A stretch of 64,000 bases of DNA, from positions 81,764-145,763 of the forward strand of contig NZ_LQZA01000004.1 of assembly GCF_001581925.1 (NCBI RefSeq), given 5' to 3'. Below are positions 57,652-64,000 of the stretch, piece by piece. Origin of the DNA: Ferrovum sp. PN-J185. GTDB lineage: Bacteria; Pseudomonadota; Gammaproteobacteria; Burkholderiales; Ferrovaceae. Both the position numbers and the translations under genes were made by a program. Every line of letters starts with the position of its first letter. The first letter of the stretch is position 1. The notes under the pieces are model-generated. The model was not told the origin of the DNA and searched no databases. It was given only the letters and a program-made list of their open reading frames with translations.

Positions 57652-58311
57652 ATGAAAATTTTATTGGTAGAAGATGATTCAATTCTAGGCGATGGGATTC
57701 GTGCCGGTTTAAAACAAGCAGGATACGCAACCGACTGGGTACAAGATGGAATGGCTGCTACTCATGCTCTCAAAACCGGTGACTATAGTGCCATGATTTT
57801 AGATCTCAATTTACCAAAGAAGTCAGGTTTAGATGTTCTTGCTGATTGTCGTAGTCAAAAAAACGCAATTCCAGTTTTAATTTTAACAGCGCGAGATACA
57901 CTATCGGATAAAATCAAAGGTTTGGATAGTGGTGCTGATGATTATCTTATCAAGCCCTTTGATCTAGATGAATTATTAGCCCGAATTCGGGCGCTTGTGA
58001 GACGTAGTAGCGGACAAAGCTCTGCTGTCATAATCCGCGGAGAATTGATTCTTGATCCTGCTGCCCATACCGTTATGTTGAATAATCAAGTTATTGGCGT
58101 ATCTGTTAAAGAATTCAGTATTCTTGAGCAATTATTACTCAATCAAGGGCGGGTATTCTCAAGGGAACAATTAGAAGAAAAGTTATATGGTTGGGACGAT
58201 GAAATCGAAAGCAATTCAGTTGAGGTTCATATCCATCATTTACGTAAAAAACTAGGTAATGAGTTAATACGCACTATTCGCGGTATTGGTTATGTAATCG
58301 ACAAACTATGA
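57652..58311 (+). CDS. OmpR/PhoB-family response regulator (QseB-like), 219 aa
   Basis: The receiver domain has the acidic pair in LLVEDDSILGDG, the phosphoacceptor Asp in MILDLNLPKKSG (about residue 51) and Lys in YLIKPFDLDELLARIRAL. The C-terminal winged helix (IELL-type SVKEFSILEQLLLNQGRVFSREQLEEKLYGWDDEIESNSVEVHIHHLRKKLG) binds DNA. It resembles QseB, PmrA and TctD. The stop overlaps the kinase start by four bases. Target genes are unknown; the adjacent cytochrome b561 gene is a candidate. Confidence 0.94.
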   Translation: MKILLVEDDSILGDGIRAGLKQAGYATDWVQDGMAATHALKTGDYSAMILDLNLPKKSGLDVLADCRSQKNAIPVLILTARDTLSDKIKGLDSGADDYLIKPFDLDELLARIRALVRRSSGQSSAVIIRGELILDPAAHTVMLNNQVIGVSVKEFSILEQLLLNQGRVFSREQLEEKLYGWDDEIESNSVEVHIHHLRKKLGNELIRTIRGIGYVIDKL

Positions 58312-59648
58312 CCTCCATACGACGACGTTTAATTGTTTTATTGGTCGCATTGTTATCTAGTGCCTGGTTGATGACAGCATTATTAACACGTTACGAAACG
58401 CGTGATGAAATTGATGCTGTATTTGATGCAGAGATTACGCAAGCTGCTCATATTTTACTTGGTATGGCGCGTAGAGAAAAAGAAGAGATTATTGAGCATG
58501 GTGGATTTAATCCACCTGAGAGTCAACCTTATGCCCAAACCATGCTGTATCAAGTTTGGGATAATGATGGAATTGTCATGCGCTCAATGCATGCTCCAGA
58601 AACACCATTAATTCAAAATGATCAACCTGGCTTTCAAGAAATACACTATTTAAATAAAAAATGGCGATTATTGAATGAGTGGGATAGCCATCACACTTAT
58701 CATATTTTTATTGCTGAACCAGTTGCTACACGCGCCAAATTAGCACAACATATTAGCTTCCAAATACTGTTACCTACTCTGGCTTTTTTTCCTATTTTAG
58801 GTATTCTCATCTGGTTTACAGTCAGAATGGGGCTGACTCCTTTACAGCGAATACGACAAGCGATTGTAGAAAGAAATGCCTCTCGTATGGATGCGATTGA
58901 TTTAGCATCAGTTCCCGATGAAGTCACTCCCCTTGCCGCCTCCATTAATGATTTACTTAATCGACTAAAACGCTCTCTTGATAGTGAAAAACAATTTACA
59001 GGAAATGCAGCTCATGAACTCAGAACACCCTTGGCTGCTATTAAAACACAAGCACAAGTTGCCATGAGAGCGGACAATGATGATGACCGTTTACATGCCT
59101 TACAACAGGTAATTCAAGGCACTGAACGTTCCACTCATTTAATCGAGCAACTACTCATCCTAGCTCGCGTTGATCCTGAAAATGCACAAAACGAAATGAC
59201 TGAGGTTGAATTAAACCAGGTTATTCATAAAGTTAAATCTGATCTCACGGGTTACGCAAATCAACGGCACATTAATATACAATGCCACTGTCAGACTGAT
59301 TTAAGCGTAATTGGTAATCGATGGCAACTTGAAATTGTGTTACGTAATCTACTAGATAATGCGCTACGCTATGCTCCTGAACATTCACATATCAATATTG
59401 AATTAACAGACACGCCTGAAGGAATACGTCTTGCTGTTATTGATCAAGGTAAGGGTATTGATCCGGACGAGCAAATTAACATTTTCAATCGCTTCTATCG
59501 ATTAAACGGAACCACTGCACAAGGTAGTGGGCTGGGGTTATCCATTGTTCAACGCATTATTGAACTTCATCACGCCTCAATCAATATGCAACAACTTGCC
59601 AACCATAGTGGGTTTGAAGTCAGTATTCTATTTTTTAAAAAGAATTAA
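58308..59648 (+). CDS. sensor histidine kinase (QseC-like), 446 aa
   Basis: Two membrane helices (about residues 8-25 and 150-170) flank a periplasmic sensor domain. A HAMP linker leads to the dimerisation domain with phospho-His in GNAAHELRTPLAAIKTQAQVA and the ATPase domain with LLDNALRYAPEHS (N box), VIDQGKGIDPDEQ and GSGLGLSIVQRII. The layout follows QseC and PmrB. It is translationally coupled to its regulator. The signal is not predictable. Confidence 0.93.
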   Translation: MTSIRRRLIVLLVALLSSAWLMTALLTRYETRDEIDAVFDAEITQAAHILLGMARREKEEIIEHGGFNPPESQPYAQTMLYQVWDNDGIVMRSMHAPETPLIQNDQPGFQEIHYLNKKWRLLNEWDSHHTYHIFIAEPVATRAKLAQHISFQILLPTLAFFPILGILIWFTVRMGLTPLQRIRQAIVERNASRMDAIDLASVPDEVTPLAASINDLLNRLKRSLDSEKQFTGNAAHELRTPLAAIKTQAQVAMRADNDDDRLHALQQVIQGTERSTHLIEQLLILARVDPENAQNEMTEVELNQVIHKVKSDLTGYANQRHINIQCHCQTDLSVIGNRWQLEIVLRNLLDNALRYAPEHSHINIELTDTPEGIRLAVIDQGKGIDPDEQINIFNRFYRLNGTTAQGSGLGLSIVQRIIELHHASINMQQLANHSGFEVSILFFKKN

Positions 59649-59686
59649 TCTTAATTAAAAAACTTCCACTGATACAGATTATCAGC

Positions 59687-59995
59687 ATGGATCCCATTAC
59701 CTTTAGCCATGCTCCGCTCAACGCCAAAGAAGTATTCTCTGTTCGTCTTGCGATTAAGCGAAGTGGCCTACCCGAAGCTCTATGGGTCAAGGCTCGCTTA
59801 TTGGATTACGACCTTAATAATATGAGCATTGAAGTATTTTTAGTTGAACTACATGAACTCAAACTAATGGTATCGTTTATTATTGAAAACACGTCTCACC
59901 TATCTCAATATGATGAATTCTCGCTGAATCGTATTTATAACAAGCTTAGTCAGCTCTTAGATGAAATACATCTTTTTTATCAATGCCAAAGATAA
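59687..59995 (+). CDS. small MobC/TraJ-like partner of the relaxase, 102 aa
   Basis: This helical protein has no membrane segment. The region VFSVRLAIKRSGLPEALWVKARLL and the later FSLNRIYNKLSQLLDEIHLF loosely resemble MobC-type relaxosome accessory proteins, whose C-terminus contains an NLNQIA-like helix. The gene immediately precedes the relaxase-like gene and overlaps it by 13 bases, as is usual for relaxosome pairs. The assignment rests mainly on this context and is tentative. Confidence 0.45.
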   Translation: MDPITFSHAPLNAKEVFSVRLAIKRSGLPEALWVKARLLDYDLNNMSIEVFLVELHELKLMVSFIIENTSHLSQYDEFSLNRIYNKLSQLLDEIHLFYQCQR

Positions 59996-61293
59996 GTTTC
60001 AAACTATTGTCGATTAAACCAACCAGTCAAATGACTTCATTTAGACCTCTATTACTGTACTTAACTCGTGATTACTTCAAAGAGGAAGATTGGTGTTTAA
60101 GTCAGGGATTAATGGGACAAAGGGGCTTTAAAGCCACACTTAATAACAAAAAAGATATATTCAGTATGACCTACTTACTCAAAGGAGCGTTTTTACTTAC
60201 CGCAAATCCACATACGCTCATGGTTCATGGCGTAATCAGTTGGCAGTCTTCCTCAACTGATTATCTATCAATCAACAAGGAACTCACTCGTTTTTTAAAT
60301 CATCATCAATCGTTTTATAGTCAAGCTCTGTGGTTCACCCATACCAACACCCCTCATCCTCATGTTCATATTTTATTGTTTTCAGACCATCACCAACAAC
60401 AATTACTGCGATCACTCAAACGCGATGTAAAAACTCATCATCAGGATAATTCTGACGTTAGAATTTTCTCCAAAAACGATCATAATTATGAATTTATCCA
60501 TACAAAACCATTTACCTTTTATCAATGGCTTCGTCGTTATTTAAAAGATCAATTAGTAGACTACGTCGATATGCCGCACAGTAATTGGGATCAGTTTCAA
60601 ACAATATTGAATTACTGTCATATTCAATTGATACCACAACACCAATCCTTTAGCTGGTCAACTTCATTAAATGGACATGTCATTCATATTAAACCTTCTC
60701 TTATTGATAAAAAATTAAGCTCACAATATCTGCTTAACAAATGGGGTCCCTATTCCCCTATCAATACAATCAATACCTTAAGTAAACTGAATTACCAACA
60801 CTATTATTCATGTTTTGAAGAACATGGGACAAGAGCACTCTTTCATCAAAATCCTCTGCATGATGCACTTTCCCTAGCTCAGCTAACCCAACGCTACTAT
60901 TATTCTAACAAGTCACGCTTATCCTTTAATAGTAGGACAACCAATCCTCTACATCACAAGACACACTACGCCATTATTGAACGATTGAGTGATTTAAAAC
61001 TAGTATCAACTCGAGAGCATCAGCAACTAAAAAAACAACTATTAACGATGCATTCATCTCCTTTACTCGTTAATAAACAAGTCAATAAAAAAATATCTTG
61101 GCTTCATTTTTTAATTAATGAGACCTATAACAACAATGTAACTGCTAAAACATTGTTAGAGGATATTTGGCGAAACCATGAAATGCAGCCAAAGATACTG
61201 AGTGCGTTTATTAGCTCGTTGAATACAGCAGAACAACAGATTAATGGGCTACTTAAGCGATCACTGAAACATAATATTGAAATAGAACGCTGA
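59983..61293 (+). CDS. orphan MOBP-type relaxase-like protein, 436 aa
   Basis: Relaxases nick and covalently bind the transferred strand at oriT. Motif I Tyr is probably Tyr26 in RPLLLYLTRD. VHGVISW aligns with the beta strand of motif II, and the metal-binding His cluster is HTNTPHPHVHI (His120, 125, 127, 129). A second domain (LNYCHIQLIPQHQ, then GHVIHIKPSLIDKKLSS and LNKWGPYSP) matches the region after the nuclease in RP4 TraI-like relaxases. No coupling protein or mating-pair genes are nearby. The gene seems intact but isolated. Confidence 0.75.
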   Translation: MPKISFKLLSIKPTSQMTSFRPLLLYLTRDYFKEEDWCLSQGLMGQRGFKATLNNKKDIFSMTYLLKGAFLLTANPHTLMVHGVISWQSSSTDYLSINKELTRFLNHHQSFYSQALWFTHTNTPHPHVHILLFSDHHQQQLLRSLKRDVKTHHQDNSDVRIFSKNDHNYEFIHTKPFTFYQWLRRYLKDQLVDYVDMPHSNWDQFQTILNYCHIQLIPQHQSFSWSTSLNGHVIHIKPSLIDKKLSSQYLLNKWGPYSPINTINTLSKLNYQHYYSCFEEHGTRALFHQNPLHDALSLAQLTQRYYYSNKSRLSFNSRTTNPLHHKTHYAIIERLSDLKLVSTREHQQLKKQLLTMHSSPLLVNKQVNKKISWLHFLINETYNNNVTAKTLLEDIWRNHEMQPKILSAFISSLNTAEQQINGLLKRSLKHNIEIER

Positions 61294-61300
61294 CAGCTAC

Positions 61301-61948
61301 TTAGTAAAGAATAATATGAACACGATACGGTCCATGAGCACCGATAATAATAGTTTGTTCAATATCAGCGGTACGAGAAGGTCCTGATACAAAATTCACT
61401 GCTCTGGGTAATATCCCTTTTTCTGCCATATAAAGTGCCCAGGCATCTTCCATGTAGTTGACGATTCTCTTTTTATCTAATAGTGCAATATGAGTCTCAG
61501 GAAGTAAACTAACAGTGGAAGGCGTATTTACGCCGGAAGGTAACATTAAGGTTGCCGTTTCTGCAATAGCACAAAAGGCACCTGTCACTCCCACAAGATC
61601 ATCTCCCTTAGCACTACCAACACGAACAGTGATACCTACTTCTTGCCAATTATATTGACTGAAATCTGGCCAGATAACCATCTGTCGTGGCAAGTTATAT
61701 TGATTGAGATAGTTAGATACAGCTTGAGGAATAGCACTTATGTCAGATACGACTTCTGTGGTAGTAGACAATTGTTGACAGCGTTCAATAAATCGAGAAA
61801 TAGGATCTTGCCATACTTGACTAGGACGTGGTCCGCGCGGTTTATCATTAATGACAGATAATGCTCTTTCACGTTCTTCAGCTAAAGGAGTGGTAGGTAA
61901 ACCTAAACCACGACGAATACGGGCAAATATATTATCTCTTGCGCTCAT
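61301..61948 (-). CDS. lutC: lactate utilisation protein LutC, 215 aa
   Basis: LutC is a subunit of the LutABC iron-sulfur complex that oxidises L-lactate to pyruvate. The YkgG/LUD fold is seen with VGVTGAFCAIAETATLML and the C-terminal VSGPSRTADIEQTIIIGAHGPYRVHIILY. I use the ATG at 61948 (MSARDNIFARIRRGLG), which overlaps lutB by 17 bases; an upstream start would overlap by far more. It is the last gene of the leftward lutABC operon. Confidence 0.93.
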   Translation of the reverse strand: MSARDNIFARIRRGLGLPTTPLAEERERALSVINDKPRGPRPSQVWQDPISRFIERCQQLSTTTEVVSDISAIPQAVSNYLNQYNLPRQMVIWPDFSQYNWQEVGITVRVGSAKGDDLVGVTGAFCAIAETATLMLPSGVNTPSTVSLLPETHIALLDKKRIVNYMEDAWALYMAEKGILPRAVNFVSGPSRTADIEQTIIIGAHGPYRVHIILY

Positions 61949-63347
61949 CTTGTTGAGCCTTATATTGATCTCTAAAAGTTTTACCTGTAGGTGCCGGCAT
62001 ATCACGTCCCTCAGTCCAACCATCTAAACCGGGTAGCCTGTGAATGAGTCCTTTGCTCCCACCTAATACTTTTAATAACTTCACCACATGACGCGTCATG
62101 AATCCATACAGCTTAGGGTGGTTAGCGGTATAACGCCAAATAGTTACTGACAATCTTTCGTGCCATGGACGCAAACCTTGAGAAAATGAATCTTCACGTA
62201 GTACACGCATCAATTCAGGTAACGGTATTTTAACGGGACACACTACTTGACACGCACCGCATAGGGTAGAGGCCTGCGGTAAATCGAGAGCTTCTTTTAA
62301 CCCCACGTAGGAGGGAGTAAGCACTGCGCCAATCGGCCCAGGGTAAACCCATCCATAAGCATGACCACCAATATTCTGATAAACAGGACAATGGTTCATA
62401 CAAGCACCACATCGTATACAACGTAATGCTTGCTTTAATCGACCAGCAAGCAGACGTGAACGACCACTATCAACCAAAATGATATGAGATTGTTCAGGAC
62501 CGTCAGCATTATCTGCATCACGTATACCAGTCATCACAGAAACGTAATTGGTTATACTTTGTCCAGTGGCAGAGCGCGTTAATAATCTTAATATGGTAGA
62601 GAAGTCATTTAATGTACCCAGTACCTTTTCAATACCTGTAATAGCCACATGAATACGAGGCATGGTGGTGACCATCCTACCGTTACCTTCATTAGTAACA
62701 ATGGCCACTGACCCGGTCTCTGCAATTAGAAAGTTTCCACCTGAGATCCCCATATCGGCACTTAAGAAATGTGGGCGTAACTGTTCTCTTGCCTCACGGC
62801 ATAATGCTGGTATATCAGTACTTTTAGGTGTGTGGTGATGTTCTGAAAACAACTCAGCCACTTCTTCCACGCTCTTATGAATAGCAGGGGCGATAATATG
62901 TGATGGAGGCTCTTTGGCTAACTGTAAAATATATTCGCCTAAATCTGTTTCTATTGCTTCTATGCCTGCCGCAATAACCGCATCATTCAGTCCAGACTCC
63001 TCACTGACCATAGACTTTGATTTAACGATTTTCTTAACTTGGTTGGCTTTAGCAATCTCAAGCACAATACGGTTTACATCATGGGCTGTTTCTGCGTAAT
63101 GAACAACGGTTCCACGTTGAGTGGCTTGTTCTTCAAACAATGTCAAATAGGTATCTAAATTATCTAATGAACGGTCACGTATAGCCGCAGCAGCGACACG
63201 AATCTCTTCAAGGTTATCCACTTCCTGCATGACTTTTGCGCGCGCTTCAACAAAACGACCTCCAAATCGGCGCATATTGTTTTGCAAACGAGCATCGGAT
63301 AATTTCTTTTTAACGTTTTTCTTAAACGTAAAGGAAGTGAGCTCCAT
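61932..63347 (-). CDS. lutB: lactate utilisation iron-sulfur protein LutB, 471 aa
   Basis: LutB has an N-terminal LUD domain (IVKSKSMVSEESGLNDAV, ISGGNFLIAETGSVAIVTNEGNGRM split over its length) and a C-terminal ferredoxin domain. That domain carries two 4Fe-4S motifs, CIRCGACMNHCPVY and CGACQVVCPVKIP. It passes electrons from lactate within the LutABC complex. It begins two bases after lutA and overlaps lutC, so all three genes are coupled. Confidence 0.95.
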   Translation of the reverse strand: MELTSFTFKKNVKKKLSDARLQNNMRRFGGRFVEARAKVMQEVDNLEEIRVAAAAIRDRSLDNLDTYLTLFEEQATQRGTVVHYAETAHDVNRIVLEIAKANQVKKIVKSKSMVSEESGLNDAVIAAGIEAIETDLGEYILQLAKEPPSHIIAPAIHKSVEEVAELFSEHHHTPKSTDIPALCREAREQLRPHFLSADMGISGGNFLIAETGSVAIVTNEGNGRMVTTMPRIHVAITGIEKVLGTLNDFSTILRLLTRSATGQSITNYVSVMTGIRDADNADGPEQSHIILVDSGRSRLLAGRLKQALRCIRCGACMNHCPVYQNIGGHAYGWVYPGPIGAVLTPSYVGLKEALDLPQASTLCGACQVVCPVKIPLPELMRVLREDSFSQGLRPWHERLSVTIWRYTANHPKLYGFMTRHVVKLLKVLGGSKGLIHRLPGLDGWTEGRDMPAPTGKTFRDQYKAQQDERKR

Positions 63348-63349
63348 GA

Positions 63350-64000
63350 TTACTTCCCTTTATGTGTAAGTATTTCTGCCACATGTTTGACCTGTGTGGT
63401 GTTGTCACCCATTCGTCTTAACCTACCCTCAATATTCAACAAGCAACCTAAATCACCACCCACAATAACTTCCGCACCACTTTGTTGCGCATAATGACAT
63501 TTGTTATCTGCCATACGGGTTGCAATATCACCTAACTTAACTGAGAAAGTACCGCCGAAACCACAACATAATTCAGCTTGATCCATTTCTTTCAAAGTTA
63601 ACCCATTCATAGACTCAAGTAGTTTACGAGGCTGATGTTTAATATTCAGTTCTCTTAAGCCTGAACAGGAATCATGATAAGTGACGGTTCCTTTAAACTC
63701 ATTAGGCACTATCTCAACTTTTAGAACATTGACTAAAAAGTCAGTTAATTCATAAGTACGTTGTGCAAGTGTGTTAATTTGTAGTTGTAGTTGACTGTTT
63801 TCAGGAAATAAATCCTGGTAATGAATACGTATCATCCCAGTGCAAGAGCCACTGGGAACTACCACATAATCACAACCGTTAAAGAGTTCAACAAAGCGTT
63901 TCGCAAGCGTTCTTCCAGATTCTCGATCACCTGAATTAAAACCTGGTTGGCCACAACAAGTTTGGTTATCTGGCACCACAACTTCGCAACCCGCATTCTG
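63350..64000 (-). CDS. lutA: lactate utilisation protein LutA (5' end beyond window)
   Basis: The frame is open to the window edge, so this is the C-terminal 216 residues of LutA. Two cysteine-rich CCG domains are expected; visible are TCCGQPGFNSGD and the later CSGLRELNIKH and LCCGFGGTFSVKLGDIATRM, which bind iron-sulfur clusters. LutA is the (Fe-S)-binding oxidoreductase subunit of the lactate-oxidising complex. The true start lies upstream of 64000. Confidence 0.94.
   Translation of the reverse strand, partial: QNAGCEVVVPDNQTCCGQPGFNSGDRESGRTLAKRFVELFNGCDYVVVPSGSCTGMIRIHYQDLFPENSQLQLQINTLAQRTYELTDFLVNVLKVEIVPNEFKGTVTYHDSCSGLRELNIKHQPRKLLESMNGLTLKEMDQAELCCGFGGTFSVKLGDIATRMADNKCHYAQQSGAEVIVGGDLGCLLNIEGRLRRMGDNTTQVKHVAEILTHKGK

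Overview
The window looks like a chromosome segment of a low-GC betaproteobacterium. The right two thirds (about 21.2-64 kb) carry core genes in orders familiar from that class: rpoD-dnaG-yqeY-rpsU divergent from tsaD, then thiF/moeB-ctpA-envC-gpmA, rhodanese-grxC-secB-gpsA-trmL, earP-efp with the rhamnosylation-type Arg32 in EF-P, rplU-rpmA-obgE-proB, pntAB and lutABC. I do not assign a family or genus.

Region 1 (1-7.6 kb) is accessory DNA. It holds the start of a ZorA-like (MotA/TolQ/ExbB) gene running off the left edge, several unrecognised small genes, a secreted DUF3857/transglutaminase-like protein and a cluster of tiny secreted proteins, one with five perfect 21-bp repeats. It ends in an IS3-family element whose orfB is frameshifted. 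That IS cuts a HAD-like gene on its left and a tRNA-Ile2 gene with its group I intron on its right. It has no target duplication, so DNA was probably lost at this point.

Region 2 (7.6-20.9 kb) is an integrated genomic island. Three direct copies of the 5' half of tRNA-Ile2 (GGGCC to anticodon CAT) lie at 7649-7685, 20616-20652 and 20841-20877. Between the outer copies lie a DUF6641-like gene, a possible replication protein, a complete type I restriction-modification operon (hsdM-hsdS-hsdR) with a ribbon-helix-helix gene, and a divergent pair encoding an Mrr-like nuclease and a 5'(3')-deoxyribonucleotidase-like protein. Two convergent tyrosine recombinases follow. Beside the larger one, the island carries its own complete tRNA gene, split in the anticodon loop by a 245-nt group I intron and followed by a strong terminator. 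The element thus appears to target an intron-bearing tRNA-Ile2 gene and to bring a divergent, also intron-bearing replacement.

Region 3 (21-64 kb) is housekeeping: transcription and replication initiation, t6A synthesis, cell division and envelope enzymes, protein export, biotin synthesis, EF-P modification, transhydrogenase, glycolipid and isoprenoid synthesis, ribosomal proteins, proline and leucine biosynthesis, and lactate oxidation. Two items stand out: a structured RNA-like element with a strong terminator before a cytochrome b561 gene, and an orphan conjugative relaxase with a small upstream partner gene next to a QseBC-like two-component system.
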